In this document: piece by piece, positions 1 to 7,477 of the stretch
Layout: the number at the start of each line of letters is the position of its first letter
Position numbering within the stretch: position 1 is the stretch's first letter
From: JABWBD01 sp040768665
GTDB lineage: Bacteria > Planctomycetota > Planctomycetia > Pirellulales > Thermoguttaceae
Assembly: GCA_040768665.1 (NCBI GenBank)
Contig: JAXGMN010000105.1
Location: 1 to 19,812 of the forward strand
Length of the DNA: 19,812 bases
Direction: 5' to 3'
Program-made: the position numbers and the translations under genes
The notes under the pieces: generated by a model
What the model was told of the DNA's origin: nothing
The model's database searches: none
Seen by the model: only the letters and a program-made list of their open reading frames with translations

Positions 1-1646
1 CCTTGCCGGGAGAAGAGCTCCATACCGATATCTATCAGCGCGTGATCGCGCTGAATCCGGATGACTATATCATCGACTTCCCCATCATCGAGTTCCCCGA
101 TGAGGCCTTCGAACAGGTCAACAACGAGCCCACCACCGCGCCTTCGACCCTCAGTCTGCCCGGCACGGCCGGCAATGACCAGTTGACCATCTCTCCGGCG
201 GCCACCCCGGGCATGTGGCAAATCGTGCTCAATGGCGGCAGCCCGCAGTTCGTCGCCGGTGCCAACGTCTCGTTCACCTTCGACGGCCGCGGCGGCCACG
301 ACACCGTGAACTTCACCGGCGCCGGCGGGGCCGACAAGGCCACCATCCGCCCGGACTGGGCCGAGTTCAAGGGCTCCGGCTACACGATGACGATGACGAA
401 CATCGAGGCCGCCAACTACGATGGCGCCGGCGGCCAGGACGTCGTCACCGTCTGGGGCTCGAGAGGCCAGAACGAGTACGAAGCCCATCCCGGCTGGTCC
501 CAGATGACCGGCGACGGCGTTTCGATCGCCGTCAAGGCCGAAAAGATCTACGCTCGCGGCTACGGCGGCGGCGATACCGTCTGGTTCCACGACTCGCCGG
601 GCGACGACAAGCTCGAGTACTTCTCCTACTGGGCACGGATGAGCGGCGATGGGTACTTCAACCAGGTTCAGGGCTTCAAGACGATGTATGCCGACGCCGA
701 AATCGGTGTCAACGGCACCGACCGAGTGGTTGTCCGCGGCTCGGGCCTGAACGACTGGCTGAGGGTCAATACCTCGGCTGTCCGCTTCCTCAGCGGTGCG
801 GGCAGCATCTGGCACATTGCCCGCGGATTCGAAGAGGTCGTCGGCTTCGGCCTGGGCGGCATGCTCGAGGACGTCCTCATCCTTCATGACACGCCCGGCG
901 CGGATGTATTCCAGATCGACCGGCTCCACGCGAGTGTCACCACCGACACCTACTCGGTCACAGCCAACGGCTTCGGCACCGTCGACGTCAAGCGGGTCAA
1001 CATCAACGATGCCGCCGACCGCGTCAACCTCGGCGCCTCGAAATGGGACGATACCCTGGTGGGCAACCCGGAAGAGGTCAACATCAGCGGCCCCGGCTAC
1101 TCCAACACCATCAGCGGCTTCCCGCTGGTGATGGCCTACGGCAACGGCGGCGACGAGGACCACGACACGGCCCACTTCTACGACTACGTCAACGCAAGCG
1201 ACACACGCATCGCCAACGACGAGTTCATCGCCAACCCAATGGTCGCTCACCTCTCCGGGCCGGGCTACAAGCTGTGGGCGCGCCTCTTCGACGAGGTCCA
1301 CGCCGAAGTCAAGCTGGGGCACGATACCGCCACAATGACCGGTTCGCCCAACGCCGATATTCTCAACGCCGACGGCACGCAAATCAGTGTGTCCGGTACC
1401 AACGCCTCAGGGATCGCGTTCACCAACCGCGCAACGTACTTTGACGAAGTCATCTCGCGTGGCGTCGATGGCGTCGACAAGGCGACCCTGGTCGGCGCGA
1501 CGATCGAAAGCAACCACAGCCAGCCGGCCGGCGTCGACCTCAACCAACTGGCCCAGATCCTCTGGCTGCAGAAGTTCGACAAGATCCAGCAGGCCAGCAA
1601 GCCCGACATCGACAACGTCGACGACGTCTTCGCCTACTGGGAGTAA
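1..1646 (+). CDS. C-terminal part of a large secreted/surface repeat protein (5' end outside window)
   Basis: The reading frame is open from the left edge, so the start and any signal peptide lie outside. About 547 residues are visible, ending at TAA 1644-1646. From about residue 45 the protein is built of 6-7 degenerate units of roughly 55-75 residues. Each has a Gly/Asp turn such as GRGGHDTV, GAGGQDVV, GYGGGDTV, GLGGMLEDV or GNGGDEDHDTA, short hydrophobic strands, and a SGxGY element (KGSGY, SGPGY twice, SGDGY). This suggests a secreted, possibly calcium-binding beta-rich repeat domain, as in many large planctomycete extracellular proteins. The last 40 residues leave the pattern and end in an acidic tail (DIDNVDDVFAYWE). 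No catalytic motif was found. The extracellular role is inferred from composition and repeat style; the ligand is unknown. Confidence 0.75.
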   Translation, partial: LPGEELHTDIYQRVIALNPDDYIIDFPIIEFPDEAFEQVNNEPTTAPSTLSLPGTAGNDQLTISPAATPGMWQIVLNGGSPQFVAGANVSFTFDGRGGHDTVNFTGAGGADKATIRPDWAEFKGSGYTMTMTNIEAANYDGAGGQDVVTVWGSRGQNEYEAHPGWSQMTGDGVSIAVKAEKIYARGYGGGDTVWFHDSPGDDKLEYFSYWARMSGDGYFNQVQGFKTMYADAEIGVNGTDRVVVRGSGLNDWLRVNTSAVRFLSGAGSIWHIARGFEEVVGFGLGGMLEDVLILHDTPGADVFQIDRLHASVTTDTYSVTANGFGTVDVKRVNINDAADRVNLGASKWDDTLVGNPEEVNISGPGYSNTISGFPLVMAYGNGGDEDHDTAHFYDYVNASDTRIANDEFIANPMVAHLSGPGYKLWARLFDEVHAEVKLGHDTATMTGSPNADILNADGTQISVSGTNASGIAFTNRATYFDEVISRGVDGVDKATLVGATIESNHSQPAGVDLNQLAQILWLQKFDKIQQASKPDIDNVDDVFAYWE

Positions 1647-1661
1647 CCCACAATCCCTGAC

Positions 1662-1692
1662 GCGGGCGGCCTTGCCCCGCAAGGCCGCCCGC
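1662..1692 (+). terminator. Strong hairpin behind the surface-protein gene
   Basis: GCGGGCGGCCTTGC (1662-1675) pairs perfectly with GCAAGGCCGCCCGC (1679-1692) around a CCC loop. The 14-bp stem begins 16 nt after the stop codon. No T-run follows directly (CTCCTTCG), so it would be an atypical intrinsic terminator or an mRNA 3'-end stabiliser. The position and the perfect stem are the only evidence. Confidence 0.5.
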
Positions 1693-1775
1693 CTCCTTCG
1701 AGTGCGCACGACCCGTCGTTGCTTTCTTTAAAAAGACCCGCCCCAAAATAAAGCAGCCCGGCGGCTTGTTGTTCG

Positions 1776-1921
1776 GGCCCTGGAGAGTGAAGTTCGGCGA
1801 ACAGTCGCTCCGTCTCCTGCCCGAGATCCACGCCATTCAGGACCAGGCCAGGCTTGAGGGGATCCTCGACGCCATCCCCACGGCAGCCACCCTCGACGAC
1901 CTCCGGAAGCTCTTCGAATAA
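1776..1921 (+). pseudogene. 3' fragment of a duplicated Rpn-type nuclease gene
   Basis: From about 1784 the sequence encodes RVKFGEQSLRLLPEIHAIQD and continues to the stop at 1919-1921. This matches the last 45 or so residues of the intact gene at 2225-3202. No start codon or upstream nuclease domain precedes it; upstream of 1776 the sequence is unrelated. One extra G near 1782-1783, compared with the full copy, puts the junction out of frame. The fragment therefore looks like the residue of a partial duplication or of recombination between two neighbouring copies, and it is not expected to make a protein. Confidence 0.8.
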
Positions 1922-2091
1922 CCTCGTCGCCGGCATGCTCGCACGTGCTCGCCCTTTGGCAACTCGCGGCGAGCCGGTTAACCTTTGGCCTCTGCCGCAC
2001 GAGGCGGCAGGGGGCCGGAATTGCGTTGGGATACGTCTGCTAGCTGCGAAACCTCGTTCACCCGCGGAACGAGCCCGCGAGGGTCCGGCTG
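1776..2091 (+). repeat. Direct repeat, copy 1 (about 315 bp)
   Basis: It matches 3057-3373. The first part, from about 1784 to 1940, is identical over about 157 bases, including the 3' coding end and stop. The remaining 150 bases carry about eight differences. The non-coding part holds two hairpins: CTGCCGC/GCGGCAG (1992-1998 with 2004-2010) and CTCGTTC/GAACGAG (2053-2059 with 2067-2073). Confidence 0.9.
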
Positions 2092-2182
2092 TCTCATTGA
2101 AAGCTGCGCGCCCCGCCCGCCGCTCTCTGCCGCGTGCTTCATGCCCCATGCCTCGACCTCCTGGCGGCTCGTGCTATCCGGC

Positions 2183-2191
2183 TGGTACAAT
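2183..2191 (+). promoter_or_regulatory. Candidate extended -10 promoter element for the Rpn-type gene
   Basis: TGGTACAAT (TGn followed by TACAAT) lies 34 nt upstream of the start codon at 2225. No good -35 hexamer is visible, which fits an extended -10 promoter. A GGGAGG ribosome-binding site at 2211-2216 follows. Sequence match only. Confidence 0.3.
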
Positions 2192-2224
2192 CGCTGCTGT
2201 GAGTCTCCCGGGGAGGACCTCTGA

Positions 2225-3202
2225 ATGACCGACTACGATAGCCCGTGGAAGGAAGCCCTGGACGCCTACTTCGAGCGCTTCATGGCTCTTTTCTATCCCG
2301 TGGCCCATGCCGAAATCGACTGGGCGCGCGGCTACGAGCCGCTGGACAAGGAACTCCAGCAGATCGTCCGCGAAGCGGAGTTGGGCCGGCGCCATGCCGA
2401 CAAGCTGGTCAAGGTCTGGCTCGCCGGCGGCGAGGAGCTGTGGCTTCTGGTGCATACGGAAGTGCAGATATCCGAAGAGGTTGAGTTCGCCCGCCGAATG
2501 TACGTCTACAACTATCGCATCTTCGACAGGTATAATAGGGAAGTGGTGAGCCTCGCGGTCCTGGGCGACGACAACCCCGATTGGCGCCCGGACCGTTTTG
2601 GCTACACCCGTTGGGGCTTCGAAGCCGGGATTCGGTTCCCGGTCGTCAAGCTTCTGGACTACGCGCCGGAGATGTTGGAGGCGAATCCGAATCCCTTTGC
2701 CCTATTGGTCCTGACGCACCTGAAGACGCTCCAGACGCGTCGGGCTCCGCACGAGCGGCAAGCGTCGAAAGTGAGATTGATCAAGGGGTTGCTGGACCGA
2801 GGCTTAAGCGCCGACGACGTCCGGCAACTGTTCCGGCTAATCGATTGGATGATGGACCTGCCCAAGCCTTTGGACCGCCTGTTCTGGGAAGAAATTCGAG
2901 CATACGCGGAGGACAAACAGATGCCATTTATCACAACACCCGAGCGTCTCGGCAGGGAAGAAGGGCTGAGCGAGGGGCTAAGTCAGGGGCTAAGTCAGGG
3001 GCTAAGTCAGGGGCTGAGTCAGGGGCTGAGTCAGGGGCTGGTCAAAGGAATTGAAGTGGCCCTGAGAGTGAAGTTCGGCGAACAGTCGCTCCGTCTCCTG
3101 CCCGAGATCCACGCCATTCAGGACCAGGCCAGGCTTGAGGGGATCCTCGACGCCATCCCCACGGCAGCCACCCTCGACGACCTCCGGAAGCTCTTCGAAT
3201 AA
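2225..3202 (+). CDS. Rpn/transposase_31-like PD-(D/E)XK nuclease-family protein
   Basis: This 325-residue protein resembles the Rpn / 'putative transposase' family (PD-(D/E)XK fold, recombination-promoting nucleases). The likely active-site region is DKLVKVWLAGGEELWLLVHT followed by EVQ, about residues 59-81, with an acidic residue and a final ExQ in place of the classical ExK. The C-terminal third carries REEGLSEG followed by tandem GLSQ units (residues about 244-275), a linker typical of this family, then a conserved tail ending LDAIPTAATLDDLRKLFE. The start is well supported: ATG 2225 has GGGAGG at 2211-2216, 8 nt upstream. It stands alone, and its 3' end and downstream region are duplicated just upstream. 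The family is known from other members to be associated with DNA breakage and RecA-independent recombination; a cellular role here is not shown. Confidence 0.75.
   Translation: MTDYDSPWKEALDAYFERFMALFYPVAHAEIDWARGYEPLDKELQQIVREAELGRRHADKLVKVWLAGGEELWLLVHTEVQISEEVEFARRMYVYNYRIFDRYNREVVSLAVLGDDNPDWRPDRFGYTRWGFEAGIRFPVVKLLDYAPEMLEANPNPFALLVLTHLKTLQTRRAPHERQASKVRLIKGLLDRGLSADDVRQLFRLIDWMMDLPKPLDRLFWEEIRAYAEDKQMPFITTPERLGREEGLSEGLSQGLSQGLSQGLSQGLSQGLVKGIEVALRVKFGEQSLRLLPEIHAIQDQARLEGILDAIPTAATLDDLRKLFE
2963..3046 (+). repeat. 12-bp tandem repeat coding for GLSQ units
   Basis: Seven 12-bp units run in frame inside the Rpn-type gene. The consensus is GGGCTAAGTCAG or GGGCTGAGTCAG. The first unit reads GLSE, the middle five GLSQ (2975-3034), and the last GLVK. 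The near-identical units should be prone to slippage, which would change the linker length by four residues without shifting the frame. Confidence 0.9.
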
Positions 3203-3373
3203 CCTCGTCGCCGGCATGCTCACACGTGCTCGCCCTTTGGCAACTCGCGGCTAGCCGGTAAACATTTGGCCTCTGCCGCACAAGGCGGCAGGGGGCCGGA
3301 AATTGCGTTGAGATACGTCTGCTAGCTGCGAAACCTCGTTCACCCGCGGAACGAGCCCGCGAGGGGCCGGCTA
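3057..3373 (+). repeat. Direct repeat, copy 2 (about 315 bp)
   Basis: This copy carries the true 3' end of the Rpn-type gene plus 170 bases of downstream sequence, matching 1776-2091. The hairpins of copy 1 recur: CTGCCGC/GCGGCAG (3273-3279 with 3285-3291) and CTCGTTC/GAACGAG (3335-3341 with 3349-3355). Their conservation despite point changes around them suggests that they belong to the gene's own 3' region. Confidence 0.9.
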
Positions 3374-3649
3374 GCGAGACTGCCAACCAAGATATCTTCC
3401 TTCTCCCATTTTCTTTTCCACGTCCTGGTCTCTTGCCCTCTGCCACTCCGCACCCAAAACCGGAAAGGCCGACTTTCTAGCCACCCGACTTTCGGGTGGT
3501 TTGAACTTACTCGCACCACCAGCGACGGAACACCTCTCGCCGCAGTCACTTACGGCCGAACACCTTGCCCAAGTCGATTTGCGAAAAACTCGCGGTGTCG
3601 AAAAAGTCCCCTCGCCCGGCCCCGCCCTCCGCACGCGCCGCCCGTATCC
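3374..3649. other. Non-coding stretch between the Rpn-type gene and purA
   Basis: No plausible gene was seen. It contains a short perfect hairpin, CCACCCGA-CTT-TCGGGTGG (3481-3499), followed by TTTGAAC, which could be a weak terminator. The rest is pyrimidine-rich and unremarkable. Confidence 0.4.
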
Positions 3650-3679
3650 TTGACGTCCCGGGAATATCGCCGCTAAACT
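3650..3679 (+). promoter_or_regulatory. Candidate sigma-70-type promoter for purA
   Basis: TTGACG (3650-3655) and TAAACT (3674-3679) are separated by 18 nt, about 150 nt upstream of the purA start. It is the best -35/-10 pair seen in the gap; recognition is by consensus only. Confidence 0.4.
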
Positions 3680-3818
3680 CAAGTATTTGGGCTTTTTGGG
3701 GATTGTCTCCCCGACAGTCGGCGAGTGTCCGTGGCGCCGATGGTCGAAAAAACGACGGTCCGCGCGGCACATCGCTCCGTGCCGCGGTTCTCTTGGTCTT
3801 ACTTTGAGTGCAATTGCT

Positions 3819-3823
3819 GGGAG
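3819..3823 (+). promoter_or_regulatory. Ribosome-binding site that decides the purA start
   Basis: GGGAG lies 8 nt before GTG 3832. The earlier in-frame GTG (3808) has no comparable site. Starting at 3832 also places the catalytic residues at 13 and 41, the same numbers as in E. coli PurA. Confidence 0.65.
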
Positions 3824-3831
3824 TTGAATCC

Positions 3832-5112
3832 GTGCCTGCGACTTGCGTGATCGGTTTGCAATGGGGAGATGAAGCGAAGGGCAAGGTCGTCGATCTGCTC
3901 ACCGAGCAGCACGACGTCGTCGTTCGTTACCAGGGGGGCTCCAACGCCGGCCACACCGTCGTCACCGGCGGCCAGACGTTCAAGCTCTCGCTCGTTCCCA
4001 GCGGTATCTTCCGGCCCCGGGTGCAGTGCGTCGTCGCTACCGGCGTGGTCGTCAATCCCGCCAGCCTCCTGGATGAGATCGACGGCCTGACGGCGCGCGG
4101 CGTTACGGTCGGCAAGAACCTCATGATCAGCGACCGCGCCCACGTCATCCTCCCCTGGCACATCGAAGAAGACCGCCTGCTGGACCGCTGCGCGGACGGC
4201 GAGTCGATTGGGACGACCATGCGGGGAATCGGCCCCTGCTACCGCGACAAGGTCGGACGCTCGTTTGCCGTTCGGCTCGGCGATTTGTTCCGCCCCGATT
4301 TCCGCGAGCGGATCCACAATATTGTCACGGCCAAGAACCGGATGCTTGCCGGGATGAATGAGCAATCCGATCGCGAACTGCTCGACGCGGGCAAGATTCA
4401 TGACCAGTACAGCGGCTATGCCCAGCGGCTTCGCCCCCACGTCGCAGACACCACCGCCTATCTGCTCGACGCCGTCGACGCCGACCGCCGAATCCTCTTC
4501 GAAGGCGCCCAGGGATCTCTCTTGGATGTCGATCACGGCACCTTTCCTTTCGTCACCAGCAGCAATAGTTCCGGGGTCGGTGTGTCGGCGGGTTCCGGCG
4601 TGCCCGCCCGCTACATCACCAAGGTCATCGGAATTGTGAAGGCGTACACGACGCGAGTGGGCGGAGGGCCCTTTCCGACCGAGCAGGACAATGAGATCGG
4701 TCAGCATATCCGCGACATGGGCAATGAATATGGAACGGTCACTCGCCGCCCGCGGCGCTGTGGCTGGTTCGATGCGGTGGCCGCCCGTTACACCGCACGC
4801 CTCGGCGGCGTCGATGTCCTGGCGGTGATGCTGTTGGACGTCCTCAGCGAGTTGCCCCAATTGGAGATCTGCATCGCCTACGACCTTGACGGCCGCCGGA
4901 TCGACCACTTCCCCAGCCACGTCGACGGTCTCCGCCGGGTCAAACCGGTCTACGAGACCGCCGGCTGGCAGCAGAAGATCACCGCAGTTCGCCGCCGAGC
5001 CGATCTGCCCGACAACGCCAAGGCCCATCTCGATCGCCTGAGCCAACTGGCTGGCCGGCCGGTCGAGATCGTGTCGGTCGGTCCTGACCGCGAACAGACG
5101 ATTCTCACCTGA
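3832..5112 (+). CDS. purA: Adenylosuccinate synthetase
   Basis: PurA catalyses the GTP-dependent joining of IMP and aspartate to adenylosuccinate, the first committed step from IMP to AMP, in the cytoplasm. The protein is 426 residues from GTG 3832, close to the usual 430. Visible motifs are QWGDEAKGK (residues 10-18, P-loop, catalytic Asp13), GGSNAGHT (35-42, catalytic His41), TTMRGIGPCYRDK, FEGAQGSLLDVDHGTFPFVT, KAYTTRVGGGPFPTE and TVTRRPRRCGWFD. The P-loop reads GDEAKGK where many homologues have GDEGKGK. The gene is intact. An AAGGAG and ATG (5117-5129) follow the stop by only 14 nt and lead into the decayed uppS, so purA and the uppS-cdsA remnants were probably one transcription unit. 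Confidence 0.97.
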   Translation: MPATCVIGLQWGDEAKGKVVDLLTEQHDVVVRYQGGSNAGHTVVTGGQTFKLSLVPSGIFRPRVQCVVATGVVVNPASLLDEIDGLTARGVTVGKNLMISDRAHVILPWHIEEDRLLDRCADGESIGTTMRGIGPCYRDKVGRSFAVRLGDLFRPDFRERIHNIVTAKNRMLAGMNEQSDRELLDAGKIHDQYSGYAQRLRPHVADTTAYLLDAVDADRRILFEGAQGSLLDVDHGTFPFVTSSNSSGVGVSAGSGVPARYITKVIGIVKAYTTRVGGGPFPTEQDNEIGQHIRDMGNEYGTVTRRPRRCGWFDAVAARYTARLGGVDVLAVMLLDVLSELPQLEICIAYDLDGRRIDHFPSHVDGLRRVKPVYETAGWQQKITAVRRRADLPDNAKAHLDRLSQLAGRPVEIVSVGPDREQTILT

Positions 5113-5126
5113 GCGCAAGGAGTTCG

Positions 5127-5852
5127 ATGCTCAATTCTTCCCCTATGGCCGGCGAATCGACCGAAGTGCTGCTGCATGCTGTCCTGGCACATCGCCGCCG
5201 GCCATGGACGGCAACGGCCGCTGGGCCCGCCGCCAGGGATTGCTGCGGATCGAAGGGCACCGGCGCGGGTGGCCAGCGTCCGGCGATGCGCGTCGAAGAG
5301 TGCAGCCGCCTGGCAATTGAGCAGCTCACGCTCTATTGCCTGTCGAGTTGAGAACTGGAAGCAATGCGTGCCGCGAGCTGGACTTCATGCGTCCTCCTCG
5401 AGCAGCATGATCGAAGAACGCGGAACCATTCTCGATCAGAATGTCCGTGTCGCGATCATCGGCCGGCGAAGCGATTCCCCTGCAGGCTGCGCGAGATCGA
5501 CAAGACGGTCGAAATGAGTGCCGGCAACACCGGCTTGCGACTCTGCCTGGCGATCAACTACGGCGGCCGAGGCGAATTGACCGATGCCGTCCGGCAACAA
5601 GGAAGGTCCAGCAGGGCGAACTGCCGAAGCAATTACCGAGGAGACCATCGGACAGCACCTCCATACGGCCGGCATGCCCGACCCGGACCTGTTGATCCGA
5701 ACTGCTGGGAACGTGCGTGAGCAACTTCTTGCTGTGGCAGATCAGCTACGCCGAAATCTGGGTTGCCGATCGGTGCTGGCCGAACACCAGTCGCAACTTC
5801 ATCAAGCCATCCGAGACTTCGCCTCCGGCGACCTGCGTTCGAGCCATTCGCG
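5127..5852 (+). pseudogene. uppS: Isoprenyl (undecaprenyl) diphosphate synthase, broken by many frameshifts
   Basis: The functional enzyme makes the C55 carrier lipid for peptidoglycan and other envelope polymers. Its hallmark segments are present but scattered over all three forward frames: HIA near 5188, MDGNGRWARRQG from 5204, IEGHRRG, VEECSRLAIEQLTLYCLSS near 5290-5350, then after an extra T ENWK, MIEERGTILDQNVRVAIIGR near 5410-5465, LREIDKTVEMSAGNTGLRLC and INYGGRGELTDAVR near 5495-5595, EAITEETIGQHLHTAGMPDP and LLIRTAG near 5625-5708, then in another frame VSNFLLWQISYAEIWVADRC and WP (5717-5782), and finally LHQAIRDFAS. At least seven single-base-type frame changes are needed. The ribosome-binding site AAGGAG (5117-5122) and ATG 5127 survive. 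A functional copy must exist elsewhere, unless these are sequencing errors. Confidence 0.9.
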
Positions 5853-6727
5853 AAAGTTGACCACTCAAGGCCTGCTGGCGACCGACTCTGGAACCGCGAT
5901 CGCCGTTGGGGCTTCGTGGCGTTGTGCTGGCTGGACGCCGCGGTAATCCCTCGGTGCGGCCATTGATGCCCGTTGCAGTCATCCTGACCGGGTCTCGCCA
6001 TGGGCGAGATTGCTTCGGCTGATGGCGGCCGCCGGGCTGCATCCTGGCTGCTGGACCCTACCTGTGGGAGCTCGTGGCGGCGACCGCATGGATCGCCCGC
6101 TGGCATCGTACCTTCCGCAGAGGCTTCGCTGCGGGCAAGAACGCCTGGCTGCTCCCGCCGTCTCAAGTTGGCTTGTGCTGGTCTTGCTCCCTGTCGCGCT
6201 CGGCCTGTTCGCCGAAGAGATCCGCCGCTATCGGCTCCCGGCAGTAATCGGCAACCTGGCCGCGGTGCTCGCCACCGCCTACACTCTGGATTGCCGATGG
6301 GACTGCTGGTGACGTCAAATGACATGGGGGTCATGCGTTGGCAGCCCTGCTGATCGTGGCTGGGCGGGGTGAGCGACACTGGGGCCTATGCCGTGGGATG
6401 ACCGTCGGCCGCCATAAACTCGCCCCCTGCCCGAGCCCCGGCAAAACAATCGAAGGCACCATCGGTGGATTGCCGCAGGCTGTCTCGGAGCATAAGGCCT
6501 TCCACTGATCCTTTCCCGCCCCCCCGCGGACCGCGTGCTGACGTTTGGTCTGCCCAGGCCTCTGCGGGAATCCTGGGCGACCTGGGTGAATCCTCCTCAA
6601 ACGAGACGTCGGAAAGAAGGACTCCAGTGCCTGGATGCCGGGGTTCGGCGGCGTGCTGGACATGATCGATTCGCTCCTGCTTGCCGCTCCCGTCGCCTGC
6701 GTCTACTGGACACTCTACCCGGGGTGA
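5853..6727 (+). pseudogene. cdsA: Phosphatidate cytidylyltransferase, broken by frameshifts
   Basis: The functional enzyme makes CDP-diacylglycerol from CTP and phosphatidic acid at the inner membrane. Recognisable pieces in different frames are WGFVALCWLDA (near 5910), MLRLMAAAGLHP (6010-), LVLLPVALGLFAEEIRRYRL and PAVIGNLAAVLATAY (about 6176-6285), SDTGAYAVG (near 6370-6397), VGRHKLAPCPSPGKTIEGTI (near 6405-6465), and an intact C-terminal signature KKDSSAWMPGFGGVLDMIDS followed by LLLAAPVACVYWTLYPG and TGA at 6725-6727. Several frameshifts and a premature stop separate the pieces. The 5' border is approximate. A palindromic element begins immediately after the stop codon, which lies inside that element's flanking direct repeat. 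Confidence 0.88.
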
Positions 6728-6822
6728 TAAAAAACGGGGACTGGCTCCGCAACATCTTGTGTCGTCGCTCTAGCTAAACCGCTATTAGTTGCGGTGCCTG
6801 TCCCCGTTTTTATCCGGGGTGA
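6719..6822. mobile_element. Palindromic MITE/REP-like element E1 with 9-bp direct repeats
   Basis: The element (6728-6813) is flanked by CCGGGGTGA at 6719-6727 and again at 6814-6822. The left arm TAAAAAACGGGGACTGG and CTCCGC is inverted on the right as GCGGTGCCTGTCCCCGTTTT plus TAT. The inner 40 nt are not complementary. The poly-A/poly-T borders next to GC-rich arms would act as terminator-like signals on both strands. No transposase is encoded, so it would be mobilised in trans. The left direct repeat contains the stop codon of the cdsA remnant. Confidence 0.7.
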
Positions 6823-7032
6823 CTGCCCCTTTTCGTCTGGTACCCCCGCAGCAGTGTGTATTTTGGGAAATCCTCTATGTCTTCGGTGTCCGGACTACCC
6901 GGCGCGCGGTAGGGCAGGTATGATGGACAAGCACGCCATGATTCTCAACGAGAAGGGTAGGACGGAACAGCAACGCGAGCAGAGGAGGGCATCGAGAAGC
7001 GTCCGTGCTCGAATCCTGTGGGAGGACGTACG

Positions 7033-7365
7033 ATGTCAATTCACGTAGTGTGCCCCAACGGCCACTCGCTTCAGGTGAAAGACGAGTCTGCCGGCAAGAC
7101 AGGGCTGTGTCCCGTCTGCAAGGCACGAATTCAGGTGCCTCGTCCGGCACGTGAGACCTTGGACGAAGACGCGATTCTAGGGATTATCGGTCCGTATGAG
7201 CCCGGAACTCCGCGCGCCGCCGCTACTGGAGACGGAGCACCACGCTGGCAAGCAGCATCCTCACCCCCGAAGAAAAGCTGTAGCAAGTGCAATCGGGAGA
7301 TTGATGCGGCAACCCATATTTGTCCATTCTGCCATACGTATATTGCGGGCTTGAAGGATTTTTAA
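7033..7365 (+). CDS. Small double zinc-ribbon protein
   Basis: The protein has 110 residues from ATG 7033, with GGAGG (7021-7025) 7 nt upstream. The N-terminus holds CPNGHSLQVKD and GLCPVCKARIQVP, a ribbon with C-x2-GH and C-x2-C. The C-terminus holds CSKCNREIDAATHICPFCHT, a clear four-cysteine ribbon with C-x2-C, about 13 residues, C-x2-C. Between them lies an Ala/Pro-rich linker. No enzyme domain is present. Proteins with the same CPNGH...GKTGLCPVCKA N-terminus are common in planctomycetes, often of unknown function; a binding or adaptor role is the most that can be inferred. It lies 112 nt upstream of phoH on the same strand. The 200 nt before it, between it and element E1, hold no recognisable gene. 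Confidence 0.75.
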   Translation: MSIHVVCPNGHSLQVKDESAGKTGLCPVCKARIQVPRPARETLDEDAILGIIGPYEPGTPRAAATGDGAPRWQAASSPPKKSCSKCNREIDAATHICPFCHTYIAGLKDF

Positions 7366-7477
7366 GGCAGCAATGGTTCTTTTCTTGCTCTTCGTTCACG
7401 CTCAGAGAGAATGCTCCATGGGTGAGCGATCGCTATCGAGGGACTCATCCCGGCCCAGCCGCCGGCAGCGAAACTGA

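Noticed and set aside
1751..1780. AGCAGCCCGGCGGC near the nuclease fragment resembles the hairpin at 12550
   Set aside because: The second arm is not complementary and the match is short, so it is probably chance in GC-rich DNA.
3811..3832. GGAGTTGAATC upstream of the purA start also occurs in the 16.5-kb hairpins
   Set aside because: Only 11 bases match, there is no inverted arm at purA, and the segment is explained by the purA ribosome-binding site.
3799..5118. 439-codon open frame on the minus strand across purA
   Set aside because: It is antisense to an intact purA with all catalytic motifs and has no family likeness; long antisense frames are common in high-GC genes.
6920..7048. Small frame MMDKHAMILNEKGRTEQQRE... 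just before the zinc-ribbon gene, with TATGAT at 6919-6924
   Set aside because: There is no convincing ribosome-binding site or family match, and no -35 element for the TATGAT. It overlaps the better supported start at 7033.
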